Positions 11,539 through 24,038 are shown, counted from the first letter of the stretch. The stretch is DNA of 64,000 nt from Corylus avellana (GCF_901000735.1 NC_081544.1:17489980-17553979), one strand, 5' to 3'. Notes: generated by a model not told the origin, from the sequence alone. Program-made: numbers and translations.

Positions 11539-12775
11539 GGGGGCATTTGGCAACAGCCTTGACCTTGGCCTAGCTACTGTTTTTGTTTTTATCATGATAT
11601 TAGATTACACTTTTACCCTACCTTATTTTTCTCCTAAAATCTCATGCCCAGCTTTTCTTTCTTCCAACGATAACAAAACCCCTCCCCTCATTTTTCCCCT
11701 CTCCCTCTCTTTCTCTCCGGCGGCGACGTGCATTCCAGCTCATAAATTGCCGGAGACGACGCCGGAGCCCAGCCCAAAGTTTTCCAGAGAAGATGCCGGA
11801 GTCCAACCAAGACCTCTCCGGTGCTCCCTCTCTCTCTATCACCGGCAGCAGAGAAAAAAATTTCCCTGCTGCTCAGTTGCTCTCTCTCACAGATACACAA
11901 TTTCTCTTTCACCGAAAATATTACCTAAGAGCCATCATGCTACCCTACTCTGCAGAATGATGAATTTGAAATCCATTATTGGTGAAATTAAGACTACCAA
12001 CCTACCAATCTTTTGCAAAATATAGATATAAAATGAGATTGTCATATATATATATATTTTTCCATTTAATGATAACAATTCTTCACTTATTCATTTTTTC
12101 TTTGTCTGAACATAGATGTGAAGCGAGAAAGAGATTTAATCGTTAAGTGATGAAATTCATTTCTTAGCCAAAAGAGAGAATCCTTGTGAATACAAATATC
12201 ATCACTGATTGCTTTTTTGCCTGACTCTAGGCTATTTTGATTTTTTTTTCCTGTGAAATTTACATTACAGACAACAAGTGCCAGAAACAGAGATATTAAC
12301 CATTGATGTGAAGCCTGGATGGAAGAAAGGAACCAAAATTACTTTCCCAGACGAAGGGAATGAATAACATAACCAGCTCCCAGCAGACCCTGGTGTTGTG
12401 ATTGATGATAAACCCCATGATGTTTACAAAAGAGATGGCAATGACCTGGGCTGGATTCCGGCATCTTCTCCAGCTCCGGAAAAAATTGTGCATATGGATT
12501 TCTGATCTGAGAAATAAATTTTGATATGAGAGAAATTGTGTATCTGTGCCGGTATGTATGTGAGTCTGCTGCCGGTGAGAGAGAGAGAGGGTGCACCGGA
12601 GAGGTATGGTTTGTGCCATCAACGTTCAACGTGGGAAAGACAAAAAATGGGGCTGTAAAAATCCTTAAGAGATAGGGGCAAAATCGGAAAAATAAGGTAA
12701 ATATTTGCCCCAAAAACCGAGCCATGACCCAGACACTGAACAGTGTCTAGGTCATGGCTGTTGCCAAACGAAGCC
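11539..12775. mobile_element. PIF/Harbinger-type non-autonomous element with captured gene DNA
   Basis: Terminal inverted repeats sharing TTTGGCAACAGCC, starting GGGGGC at the left and GGCTTC at the right end, flanked by TAA on both sides (11536-11538 and 12776-12778). The uninterrupted site is present at 42556-42585 (GGAAATAATATAAGTC), which proves the insertion and its 3-base duplication. A subterminal hairpin (AGACACTG...CAGTGTCT) lies at 12731-12748. No transposase is seen. The interior holds a pyrimidine-rich, partly coding-like segment (11640-11960) and a DnaJ fragment (12271-12449). TAA duplication and TIR type indicate PIF/Harbinger. Confidence 0.88.
12271..12449 (+). pseudogene. Captured DnaJ (Hsp40, type II) C-terminal domain fragment
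   Basis: Right after a splice acceptor (polypyrimidine tract, TTACAG at 12265-12270) the frame reads [19 protein letters not shown] and, further on, TFPDEGNE, a stop, PADP and KPHDVYKRDGNDL. This is the substrate-binding C-terminal domain of cytosolic DnaJ/Hsp40 chaperones at a natural exon border. The upstream 200 bases look like the preceding intron. A premature TAA (12364 area) and divergence after the NDL block show it is not a functional chaperone. It lies wholly inside the transposon, so it was captured as genomic DNA with intron, not as a processed copy. Confidence 0.85.
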
Positions 12776-13057
12776 TAATATAAGTCTATATAATATATGG
12801 AGTTTAAAGCCAAATTTAAGATATGTTTGTTGAAGACTTTAAGTGTTTTGAATGCCATTTTTGTTTTTGGTTGTTTTCTTATGTGACATAAAAGTAAAGT
12901 AAAAGCAATTTTTATATTTTGAAGAGTGTTTTTTGTTTTTGGTTATTTGTTAATATCTAAAATGGAGAAAACAAAATTGTCAATAAATATGAGCTAGGGT
13001 TATGTTTACTCCAGAGTGCAGGTGTACTTAGATTAGAGAAATTTTAGGTGTTCTTTT

Positions 13058-14161
13058 CACTACAAAAATTGGGGGTTTTTTGACATGGCAAACAGTAACA
13101 CACTTTTTGCTACGTCAATAATTATTGACGTAGCTAAAGTGACACGTCAATAAAAACTTTATTGACGTGGCGCATTTCGACACTTCAATAATTATTGACG
13201 TGTCCAAATGCCACGTCAATAATTATTGATATGTCAAAATGCCACGTCAATAATTATTGATATATCGAAATGCCACGTCAATAACTATTGACGTGCCATT
13301 ATGACACGTCAAAAATTATTGACGTGCCATAATGGCATGTTAATAATTATTGACGTGGTAGTTTGCCACGTCAAAAATTTTTGACGTGTTACAATGACAC
13401 GTTAAAAATTTTTGACGTGTTATTTTTTCCACATAAAAAATTATTGACGTGCCATTATTTCACACATCAATAACGGAATTTCAATTTTAATTAATTTCAA
13501 TCATATTAATTATAATATATGTGTTTGAAAAAAAATATTAGGTAATAAAATTTAATTGGTATATATATATATATATGGTGCATTTTAGCTAGAAATCATT
13601 CTAGTAATATTATTATAGCCATATTAATTTTTTAAAAAATAAATTACATAATACATTTATTTTATACAACCCGCAAACCCGACCCACATGAGCCCACACA
13701 AAATTGTGTTTGTTGTTATTTCCAAGTGCCAAAACAAACAAGAACCAAAAAACCCATCATCGTATGATATATACTACCATTAATACACTGCATGCCAGAA
13801 TATTAAAGAAACGAAAAGACAAAGAAACCACAAGCAGCAAGCAAGCAATTATAAGGGAGTACCAGTTTCTTGTCGTGAATGGTAGAGGGGAGGATGATCT
13901 TGAAAAAGTGCGAAGATGTCGTAACCACCATCGAACTTGACCTCCAGTTGTGCACCACTCTAGCCCGAGGAGTTTTTGACTTATCTTGATTGTTCATTGA
14001 TCCCATGGTGGAAATGCCTGGAAGCTCAACTCTGATTCTCGGAGAGTGGAATATTGAGCCATCACGAAAAAATGGATTTTATTATTAACAATCTAGAATA
14101 TTAATTTATTTGTTCTCTAATTAATCTTAAGTATATTGTATTTATAAAAAATATAAAGAAA

Positions 14162-14213
<52 letters not shown>

Positions 14214-14596
14214 TTAGTTTCTCCAACAAAGGGTTCTCTCTCTCTCTCTCTCTCTCCGGAGAGAGAGAGAAAGAGATGATGGTGAAAACAATTAAAATAA
14301 AATTAATTTTTTAAATAATTTTTAAACTTTAGTGACGTTTTGAAATTGGCACATCCACAAATTTATTGACGTGTCAAAACTAACACATCAAGAAATTTAT
14401 TGACGTGTCAATTTTGACACATCAAGAATTAATCACATGGCAGACAGGCACACGTCAAGAAGTCCCATTTAGTGACACCCCTATACTTAACGTTGAACAG
14501 GCATCAAGAACGCCACGTCAATAAACTTTACTAACGTGTAAAGGGGCTTAACACATCAATAAATCCCAATCAAGAAAAATTGGTTTTTTTGTAGTG
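13058..14596. mobile_element. Complete-looking non-autonomous CACTA element (copy B)
   Basis: Begins CACTACAAAAA at 13058 and ends TTTTTTGTAGTG at 14596, 1539 bases. Subterminal arrays of TTGACGTG/CACGTCAA lie at 13080-13470 and 14330-14560. The core holds a TA microsatellite (14166-14212), a CT run with a GA run, and the segment (13704-14050) shared with copies A and C. Left flanks of the three copies end CTT or TTT; CTT occurs one base past the right terminus, so the 3-base duplication is uncertain. No transposase. It is the virus-free counterpart of the CACTA in copies A and C. Confidence 0.78.
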
Positions 14597-15359
14597 GCTT
14601 ATCATACAACATTATCTTAGGATAAGAATATAGTTGTTTATACATTTTAAACTTCATGCGTAAGTCTGGGGATAAATACATGAGAAGACAAAGTCCTCAA
14701 TTGAGGCTTTACAAATAAAATTTGGTTATACGGGAGTTCGTATAACCAAATTTTTTTAATACATTATACTAATTTGATGGCACATGCTCTTGTGCCAGCA
14801 AGAGTGCACTTTCTAGGCACATGGGGGCATGTGCGAAGAATAGTGCACTTCAGGACGAATGAACATGTGCAATTAAAGTTTCAATTTTGCTGGTAAATGA
14901 GTATGCGCTAGGAAAGATTTAATGGCGAAAAAAAGATATACTAGAAAAAATTTGTTGACAGGTTGCTGCCTGCTAGCATAAAGAAATGGCTAGAAAATAA
15001 ACCCAAGGATTATATTTCCTGACGTTTATTATGTGATTCATAGCATTTAAAAAATGCCGCAAATACACCTTTTTTTTTTTTTTTTTTGGTGGTGATTGTT
15101 TAAGTTTAATGAATTCCTCTATAACATTTATTTTCTTTATTTTTTATTTTTTTCATTATTATTATTATTATTTATATTTCTTGCTATTCTTTTCTAATAA
15201 GTTTTTGCAAAAGGATTTTTCAAATTGAATTATAATATTAGTTATTGAAAAGAAACATGAGAATTGGAAGATGAATATTTAAGTTTGCTCTCTCAAGCCC
15301 AAATAGCCCAATAATAAGCATCGACACTAAATAAAAAAAATTATTAAATAAGACACTAA
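14597..15359. other. Intergenic, no gene seen
   Basis: AT-rich sequence with homopolymer runs and short microsatellites; no open frame or RNA gene that I can support. Confidence 0.6.
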
Positions 15360-16457
15360 GGCTCCATTTGTTTTGGCGTAAAATATTTCCGTCGAAAAAT
15401 ATTTTCAGGAAAATCATTTTACAGGAAAATATTTTACGATGAAAACATTTTCCAGCGTTTGGCACGCGCACGAAAAATCGCAAATATTTTTTATATTCAC
15501 AACATAAAAATACTAATATACAATAATTTAAAAAATAAAATATAAAAATTTCGGCCCGAGACTTGACCAGGACTTGCCCCGTACTTGACTAGGACCCGCC
15601 CGGGAGCTGCCCAAGCCCTCCCCAAGAGCTGCCCGGCACTTGACCGGGACTTGCCCGGGACCTGACCGACCTACTCGGGACACACCTCGGACTTGATCGG
15701 GACTTGACTAGGACTCGCCCTGGAACTGCCTGGGTCCCCGCCGAGACCTGACCGGGATCTAATTGGGACCCGACTGAGTAGGTCCCGGGCGGGTCCCAGT
15801 CAGGTACCGTGCGGGTCCTAGGTAGGTCCGGTCGGGTCCTGGCGAGGTTCCGGTTAGGTCCCCGATGGGTCCCGAGCAGGTCTCGGCCAGGTCCCGGGCG
15901 GGTCCCAGTCAAGTCCTGAGAGGTCCCGGGCGGGGTCCCAGTCAGGCCCCGAGCGGGTCTTGGCGAGGTTCCGGTCAGGTCTCCGATGGGTCCCGAGCAG
16001 GTCTTGGCGAGGTCTCGAGCGGGGTCCCAGTCAGGTCTCGAGTGGGTCCTGGGCAGGTCCCCGGCAGGTCTCGATTAGGTCTTGGGCGGGTCCCGATCAA
16101 GTCCCCACTGGGTACAAGGCAGGTCCCAGTCACGTCTCGAGCAAGTATCGGGTGGGTCCCGGGCAAGTCCCGGGTGGGTCACGACGAAGTCCCGGGTAGG
16201 TCCCAGTCAAGTCCGGGGGAGGTCCCGAGCGGGTCTTGGGCGCGTCTTGGCATGGTCCTTCGATTCTAGAATGAGATGCTCAAAGTCGAAAAATGATTTA
16301 CGGTTTTAAAAAACGTAAACCATTTTCCTAAAATTAAAGAAGAATTTTCGATCAAAGGGAAAATATTTTCGTTGACTATTATTTTACATCACGCCAAGCA
16401 CCCGTAAATGCGTAAAACATTTTCCGTAAATCATTTTACGGCGAAACAAACGGAACC
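15360..16457. mobile_element. TAA-flanked TIR element filled with a minisatellite
   Basis: Ends are inverted: GGCTCCATTTGTTTTGGCG at the left and, reversed, GGTTCCGTTTGTTTCGCCG at the right. Both sides carry TAA (15357-15359 and 16458-16460). Inside each end are further inverted stretches rich in GGAAAATATTTT/AAAATATTTTCC. This fits a PIF/Harbinger-type MITE of 1098 bases. The core (15550-16260) is a GC-rich minisatellite quite unlike the AT-rich surroundings. No transposase. Confidence 0.8.
15550..16260. repeat. GC-rich minisatellite with strand switch
   Basis: Degenerate units of about 15 bases on a GGTCCCGGGCGGGTC / CAGTCAGGTCCCG theme. Up to about 15780 the plus strand shows the complementary, C-rich form (ACTTGACCGGGACTTGCCC); after that the G-rich form, so the array is itself an inverted repeat. 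Because the unit is a multiple of three, long open frames appear in several frames on both strands; they are artefacts of the repeat. Confidence 0.85.
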
Positions 16458-16683
16458 TAAATATAATAGTATTACCTTTGTACAATATGTGAATTTAACA
16501 TTTTAAATTGTTTTAGGGTGGCTAGCATTGTTAAATGACTAGACCAAAACTTTTCAGACTTTTTATTGTCTGTTTAATGTTGTTTAAATTATTTTTCACT
16601 ATTTTTATTTTCATTTTTTGCTATTCATTTATAAGATACTTTCTCTAAAATAAAAAATTATTACTGGGATTTCTCAACCCCAG

Positions 16684-18200
16684 TTGATTAAGGAGTTTGT
16701 TGGGATGAGACTAGAAGTAGTAGATGAAGGTGCACCCGTACACTTGGCTAACCTGATGGTTCAGTCAGAATTGCTTGCGAGGATCAATGCCGCTCAATTG
16801 GAGGACCCTGAGTGCGCCAAGATCAAGCAATTGCTTGAAGAGGGAAATGCAAGGGATTTCTGTCTCAAGGATGATAGGTTGCTCACCCATTTAAAGCAAG
16901 TGTGTGCATCGGAGAGCAGAGGATTGAGGAAGGTGATAATGAGTGAGACTCATTGTTCCCTGTACACTGTACGTCCAGGTGGAACTAAGATGTACCGGGA
17001 CGTGAAGGGATCATATTGGTGGAACAATATGAAGTGGGATATTGCATGGTTTGTGGAACAGTGCTCAACTTGTCAACAAGTGAAAGTGGAGCATCAGAGA
17101 CCAGCAGGAACGCTCAAGCCCTTGCTTGTACCAAAGTGGAAGTGGGATAAGATCACTATGGATTTTATTTTGAGGTTACCCAAGGCACCCACTGAAGAAG
17201 ATTCCATTTGGGTAGTAATCGATCGTCTCACAAAGAGTGCTCGCTTCATTCCCATGAAGGTTAAGGATCGGATGGATAAGTTGGCCAGACTATATGTTCA
17301 GAATATAGTCCGTTTGCAAGGAGTGCCATCGGCAATTGTTTCAGATATTGATTCTTGCTTTACTTCAAGGTTTTGGCAACGTCTGCAGAAGGAGATGGGT
17401 ATAGAGTTGAAGTTTAGTACTGCCTTCCATCTGCAGACAGATGGGCAGTCAGAGCGGACTAACCAGATTCTGGAAGACATGTTGCTAGCTTGTGTGTTGG
17501 ATTTCAAAGGTAGTTGAGTCCAGTACCTAACTTTGACCGAGTTCGCCTACAACAATAGCTACCAGGCGATTATTGGAATGTTGCCTTACAAAGCACTTTA
17601 TGGACGTAAGTGTCACTCGCCCTAGTATTGGGACAACGTCGGTGAGAGGCAGACGTTGGGGCTAGAGTTGATTCAGGACACTCGTGACAAGGTACTCATC
17701 ATCAGGGAAAAGATGACTGCAGTTTAGAGTCGGCAAAAGTGTTATGGTGATAACCGGAGGCGACCATTGGAATTCGACGTGGGGGATCATGTATTCCTCA
17801 AGATATCACTCATGAAAGGAGTGATGCGATTTTTAAAGAAGGGGAAGCTCAGTCTTCGATTTATTGGACCGTTTGAGATCACCCAGAGGATCGGGAGATT
17901 GGTATATAGAGTTGCCTTACCCCTAGATTTGGTCGGAATGCATGACGTTTTCCATGTGTTGATGTTAAGGCGGTACATCGCTAATCCTGATGCGATTGTG
18001 GAATATGAGCCATTGGGAATCCAGGAGGGATTGACCTACGTCGAAGAACTAGTGAAGATCATGGATAAGAAGGAGCAAATGCTACGTACCAAGATGATCC
18101 CTCCCTATCGTTAAGGTACTGTGGTGTAACCATGGTGTCGAGGAAGCATCATGGGAGGCAGAGAAAGACATGCGGAGTTGTTATCCGCATTTGTTTGAAA
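16684..18200 (+). pseudogene. Ty3/gypsy (chromovirus-like) integrase remnant
   Basis: Reads as the end of a Ty3 Pol: an integrase zinc-binding region (YWWNNMKWDIAWFVEQCSTC), catalytic core with MDFI for the first Asp, SDIDSCFTSRFW for the second and DGQSERTNQ for the Glu, then the C-terminal part (GPFEI, DVFHVLMLRRYI) and a chromodomain-like tail (GVEEASWEAE near 18140-18165). The zinc motif's second His is lost (RPGGTKM for HPG-type). Stops at about 17515, 17623 and 17726 break it. Nothing upstream of 16684 (RT, RNase H) is recognised. It is followed by a polypurine tract and LTR, so it is the 3' end of an old element. Confidence 0.85.
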
Positions 18201-18638
18201 GATTGTATATGACTCTTTTCTTCAAAGATTATACTTGGATAATATGCCTATTTCCATTTTGGGTAATGGAATAGTTGACTAAGACGGAGTTGCTTTTCTC
18301 TACAAGACTATGGCACCTATACCGATCGACCCAGACTGCATATGGAACTACTCCTTCTGTGAGCTGATGGACTTAGGAGTTGAGATTGATGAGGATTGGT
18401 ATAGTGTTGGCAACATTGAGTATGATGCGCTTGATGATTTACTAGGTGATTTTCCGCAGTTGTTTGGGACGACGTAGTGCCAGCTAATGAATGAGAGGAG
18501 ATAGCCCAAGAACCTACTGAGCAAGATACCAATGACTCTACGGACGAAAGGTAGCATTCTACTCCTCTTTTAAGTGCTGTTCTTTTGGTATTTTTGTTTA
18601 GAAATTTCAGGGATGAAATTTTTATAAGGAAGGGAGAA
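18201..18638 (+). other. Ty3 element 3' non-coding region and polypurine tract
   Basis: Non-coding DNA between the integrase remnant and the LTR. It ends with AAGGAAGGGAGAA (18626-18638), a polypurine tract placed directly before the LTR start, where plus-strand priming occurs. Confidence 0.65.
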
Positions 18639-20700
18639 TGTAGTGACCCAAATAATTAACTAAGCTTAGGTAGCTTAGTTCGGGGGTTAATTTGGGATTT
18701 GGGTTACTAAGGACACTAGAATGGGTAATTTGGACTTTTGGACTGGACATATGCTCCTGTTTATAGTGTGGAGATACGTGGGAGGACCACCGTATGTACT
18801 CTCTGCAAATAGTACATGGACGTAAACGAGACCATACGAACGTACGCTACTTTATGGAATACCATTTGAATAATACTTGGACGTATGAGGTAGCCTTTAG
18901 ACCGCTGTGTAAATAGTATCGGACGTACGCTAGGGTTAGCGGATGTCCGCTGCTTTTCTAGAGAGTTGGTAGAATCCCTCAGCTATAAATACCCCTACCT
19001 CTCATGAATTCTTACATTCTCTCAAGCCCCCAGGCTGCGAAAATCCATCCTTGTGTGTGCGTTGTGAGGTTTTGTGAGTTTCGGTGCTAACGGTGAGGAG
19101 ATTCTTGAAGTTTCGTTTCAAGGAAGTAACGTCACTTTACCTAGTCTGTTTTTACGTCGTTATGCTGTCCTAATGTTGTCTTGTGTTGTTATTTGTAGCT
19201 TTAGCTTTGGTTATGCTTTAAAGCTTGTGTAGAATAGCGTTGTTTTGACTTAGCATGATTGCGTTTGCATGGAGATTTCATTTTGAGTTAGGAGACCTTA
19301 GGAAGCCCATTGATAGCCTTAGAATTTGGTTTTGGAGAATAGGAGGACAAGTGGACAAACTGAGGTTCTCCTTAAAAACCTCAAAGCAGACGTACGGTCT
19401 CACAACCAGATGTACGGTCCGAAGTATCACAGCGGATGTATGGTCCCGAGCCCGGACATATGGTCCGAAGTGTGAAAGGGAACTTTATTTTAACCAGCCA
19501 TCCGTTAGCTTCTATTTTCTTATTTTAGAGTTATTTTGATAGAAATAGGACTAATAGAAGGTTTTTCACAAATTTGGGAAACCCGAATCATTTGGAATAC
19601 TTGGAAATGTTTATGATCTAGATGAGTTTTAACTCACATAATGCTCGTTGTTATTTTCCATTCACTGCATGACTATTTTGTGTACCAAAAACGTGCATGT
19701 TTGCAACTCTCACAATTTAGACTTGCTACACATGAAATCTAGCATTTTTTAGAAACATTTTGTGTTGAATATGTTAAAAAAGTGAGACTTGTTAAAGCAT
19801 GCATGTAAAATACAGATGAAATAATTTTGCATTGTATAACATGGTACACCAGTACATACAGGATAACGACCATAGGCTTACTATATATGTTAACTTTATA
19901 GTCAAATGTGTTTGTGTTATATGGGCCTTAGATCCAATGGTTGTTTTATAGCCAGCGCAATCTTAATGGGCGGTCATTACAGAATGGACATCATTAGTGG
20001 TGTAGCCCATCCGAGGTCGGACTCGTTCATACCACTAGTGTTATGTACGGTAGCATACAATATTCGAGGCACCGGTGTTGTATTACAGGTCTCTTGGGAT
20101 AGCACCAACCATGCTGGGAAGGGGTAATATCTCGGGTAGACCATACTGTTGAACTATGACTATCACTCTATATCATATGCATGTATTATATATCTATATC
20201 ACACCCATCTAAAATTGTCATGATGGAACTATTGCTTTACTAAAAATTAGAGTTCATCACTAAACTGGCATGAACATTATTTGTATTAATATTCACTAAG
20301 TCTTAGACTTACCCCCCTTTTTATTTATGTTTTCTCCTATCATTACGAATATCTACGCGGTTTAGCTATCCTAGAAGAGGATGCCGTCGGAGCAGACTTA
20401 GGTGATTGCGTAGGATCTAATTCAGGTAACTTTTAAGGACATGGACCCGGTATGGTTGAAGTCTATGTGGGATGATGGAGGAACCGCCTGTGCTGATATG
20501 ATAGAGATCTTAATCTCTTTAGCTTTTCTTAAGCTTAGTGTTTGATCTGTATGATCATTTGTTAGAACAAAGTTATGATGTTATATTGGGTTGTAATTCC
20601 TATTTTGATGGTTATTTATATATTATGAGGTTTTATATTTACTCTAGTGCATGTTGTTTAGATGTTAAATTTACTGGTCTCTATTTCCTATAGTTTTTTA
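18639..20700 (+). repeat. 3' LTR of the Ty3 element, cut by a gap
   Basis: Starts TGTAGTGACCC immediately after the polypurine tract, a typical LTR start. A TATA box (CTATAAATA, 18983-18991) and a likely transcription start sit 340 bases in. Near 19390-19470 there are degenerate repeats of a GTACGGTC theme, echoing similar words at 18770-18930. The LTR end is not reached before the gap, so the LTR is at least 2.06 kb. Confidence 0.65.
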
Positions 20701-20800
20701 NNNNNNNNNNNNNNNNNNNNNNNNNNNNNNNNNNNNNNNNNNNNNNNNNNNNNNNNNNNNNNNNNNNNNNNNNNNNNNNNNNNNNNNNNNNNNNNNNNNN
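20701..20800. other. Assembly gap (100 N)
   Basis: Exactly 100 N, splitting the Ty3 LTR from AT-rich DNA with a hAT remnant. Confidence 0.95.
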
Positions 20801-20939
20801 AGAATTTTAGTTCAGAGGGGGTCATATATATATATATATAATTTAAACTAAAAATATTAAATAATATAACCAACGAAATAAATAAACAAATTAAACAAAA
20901 TTTAATTATTGTTTAAAACATATAAATTTAACTTAATTT

Positions 20940-21180
20940 TGTCACACTTGATGTTCATTTATTCAATTGTCCTCAACGAGTCTTCGTATTTTGAAATCAC
21001 TGCATGATTTCTTTATTATTGATAGTCTTAAATATATCATTCTCAATATAATTAACCAAATAATAATTCATCCATTGATCTCCCATTTAGTAACTTAAAC
21101 AATTTTTTATAATATTCATTGTTGAAAAATGAAAATGCTCTTTCAATAGTAGTTGTCGCAACTAGTATAATCAATGATAG
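20940..21180 (-). pseudogene. hAT transposase C-terminal remnant
   Basis: The minus strand reads VATTTIERAFS and then SMDELLFG, followed after frame breaks by a DIFKTI-like and a MQ-F-N-KTR-like stretch. This is the order of the dimerisation region at the end of plant hAT-family transposases. Several frameshifts and stops; only this end is preserved. No TIR or 8-base duplication found. Confidence 0.6.
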
Positions 21181-21735
21181 ATTTGCTAAATCTACCTTGA
21201 CTAGACATGAGCTCGTTTAGAATATTCATTGTTGAAAGTGCTCTTTCATGCTCTTTGGATCTGGTCTCAATCACTATGATAGTAATCATTTTTTTATTTT
21301 TATTTTAAAGTAAGGGTCTACTGGTAGATTTGCACATTTAAAATTTAATTGGAGCTTAATAGAATCGTTCTTGTTTTTTATAATCTCAGCTAACTACAAT
21401 TATATATTCATAAACAATTAATTTGAAAGAGCAATCTAAATATAAAAGTTTAATCGATATTAAAGTTTGATTACATACCTGATTTTTTTTTTTTTTTAAA
21501 AAAAAAAGGTATGAATAAATTGATTTTAATTATTAAAGGCTTGAAGTAGGAAAAAATCGCAAATCGCAAATCGCAAATTGTTGAACTGTTGAACAACTTC
21601 TAATTCTGATTTGTAGCACTCACGGTAGATTGAATCTAAAATAGATGCAATAATTTAATTGATTAGTTTATTAGAGATAAATTTTCTTAAGAATTCTAGC
21701 AAGTTGTTTTATTTAGCAATGGAGAATAACACTAA
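21181..21735. other. AT-rich intergenic, no gene seen
   Basis: Homopolymer runs and AT-rich DNA; a further short ATTGTTGAAAGTGCTCTTTCA echo of the hAT remnant lies at about 21227-21250. Nothing else supported. Confidence 0.5.
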
Positions 21736-22263
21736 GAGCTCGTTTGGTTTGCAGAATGGGTATTCCATTGAGAAAAATGAATAAGTATTACTGGAAATAG
21801 AAAAGGTTGGAATGGAATAAGTATTCCAATTCTTTAGTTTGGTAGCAACACATATTTCATAATTGGAATTAAACTAAAATGACTAAAAACCCATTTGATT
21901 TCTAATTTTTCTAAAACTCAATTTTCTTTTGAAAAAAAAAAAAATCAAAAAATCAAATGGATGGCCAACCACCCCAATGGATGGCCGGCTACCCAAAGCA
22001 TGCACTGGCCACCCCCGGTACGCCACCCCCGATTCCCATTAGGGGTGGCCACAGCCACCCCCAAAGGGCTATTTTTCTCATTTTTGAGAGGAATAACTAT
22101 TCCTACATGTAAGGGATCATGAGAATCACTAATCCTAGGAATATACCCTTACAAAAATGAAAAAAAAAAAAAAAAAAAAGATTATTCTATTGAAATAGCC
22201 ATTTCATTCCAATGGTCTATACTGCGAACCATCCAATGGTCTATTCTGGGAACCAAACTGTCC
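21736..22263. mobile_element. PIF/Harbinger-like MITE
   Basis: Left end GAGCTCGTTTGGTTTGCAG and, reversed, right end GGACAGTTTGGTTCCCAG, with TAA on both sides (21733-21735 and 22264-22266). 528 bases, no coding capacity. The core has GGTGGCC/GGCCACC words like those in the element at 63267-64000. Confidence 0.72.
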
Positions 22264-24038
22264 TAAGTATTCCCTTTACTCTAAAGTGGTGGAAGGATGC
22301 AGGCCTTCTTGTGTGGGTCGTTTATATCTTTTAAAAAGAAATGAAAAAACAATTGTGAAGCAAAGTTGTCGTTTATTTGACGCTTTCAGATTTTTCTACT
22401 TTTGTCAAAATGGCTCACAGGTGTCGCGTTAAGCTTAAAGCCATAAAACAGACTTTTTTCTATGCTAAAGCCTTCAACAGTTAAACGAGTGTTTCTCAAC
22501 ATAAGTAAAACGGCTCGTTTTGGTATTAAAAAAAAAAAGAAAAAGGAAAAAAAAAGACAAGCCTAAACGATGTGTTTTGGGACAAAAATAAAAGGTTTGT
22601 CTTTAACCTTGTCTTCTTCAACACTGGTCTGGACTCTGACCTAATTTTCCAGACGACTGAAACATAAAGAAATCACGCCAACGAGTTGTGAAATTAGCTC
22701 TTCTTAGAAAAGATTTGCCCCTTGATGAATAATTGAGGATGGGCAACATAGGGCATCCGAAAATTTTTACCAGGAAAAGGAAGAATTTTTGGGAGGTGAT
22801 GGGGGGCATTTGACCCCTCTCGACCCCCCTCCCTCCGGCCCTGTATCCAGGACATAAGTCCTTCGAGATAGCGCCAACCTTACCAAGAAATGGTGAAAGG
22901 CTTCAATGGACCATATGTGGTCTATTAAGAATAGTTATGATTTACTGTATAGGTATATACTTATAGCATGATTTCCTTACATTAAAACATCGTGGTTGTT
23001 ACGAGAATTATGCCCCATACTTTATTAAAATAAATTACATTTTTATAGCATAATAACAGAGACAATGCATGTTATATATGTGAAAACCAATGATACCATC
23101 TCAAGATATAAACTATCACTTATAGGCTTATTACGTAATCAACTAACAATATTTGCTTACTAAGTCATGGATTTACGTATTTATTTTCCTTCCACATGCA
23201 AAATACTGTAGTGTTTTTATGGTTTAGTAGGTTGCCCGCACATAGAGTGAGAAAGCCATTGAATGACTAAAAATTATTAGGTCTTTTTAGTTATTTATTT
23301 CCATAGAATATTGCTAGAAGCTCTGGCATGTAATTTACCATAATTATGAATAATTATGTTTGTAGTAATCTTAAATAATATATTTCCACGTTTCATATAT
23401 TTTTACTCTATTTTGTTTAACAGGTAAGACCTCCAGTTAGCTACTAGTTAATTGGTATGGAGGTATTTGCCAGTAACCCTTCCGAGATGGGTTGAATTAA
23501 TCGGTTCGATTTTTGAGACGTTACATGGCCCTCGTTTGAGAGATCATGTGCCAAATGTATGTTCCATGTTGCACTACTTTGAATTACCAATATACCCTAA
23601 ATAAATAATTTGTTTTTGACTTTTTTTAAAAAACATTACTAAGGGTGTATTTGTAATTTAAAGTATTTACACCATGTGACGCGTACAATTAGCACATGAC
23701 AAGTCAAATAGGAGTCCTGTGATATTAATTGATTGGTTTGATATGATATATTGTTAATTAATAAAATAATCCATTGATAGGGGGGCCTATTTGAATATAG
23801 AAAAAAACCTAAGGACCTAATTGTTAAAATTGAAAACCTTAGTGTTACAAATGAACAAAGCTACCTGTAAGCTCACTTGGGCTTAGCTCGATAAAACTCG
23901 GCTCGTGCGCAATTCAGTTATTAAATGAGTCGTTTGTGGACACGAAACTATACTCGATTATTAAACAATATATATGTGTATAAAACTTGGACTTGCTCAT
24001 TTAAAGTTTGTAAAAATACTCATATAAGGGCTTAGCTC

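Larger units (their letters stand above)
10773..13057. other. 5' flank of RDR1 copy B, split by a Harbinger-type element
   Basis: Positions 10773-11538 and 12779-13057 match the 5' flanks of copies A and C; 11539-12775 is an inserted element. No gene of its own is supported in the flank. Confidence 0.65.

Noticed and set aside
11525..12025. 166-codon Pro/Ser-rich open frame
   Set aside because: It starts outside and crosses into the inserted element, so it is not one gene; it may contain captured leader sequence.
13055..14599. CTT as target duplication of the CACTA element in copy B
   Set aside because: The right-hand CTT is one base away from the terminus and the left flank is TTT in this copy, so I did not count it as proven.
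15589..16309. Open frames of up to 134 codons rich in Gly, Pro, Ser, Arg on both strands
   Set aside because: They follow a 15-base repeat unit, a multiple of three, so all frames stay open; no start context or family match.
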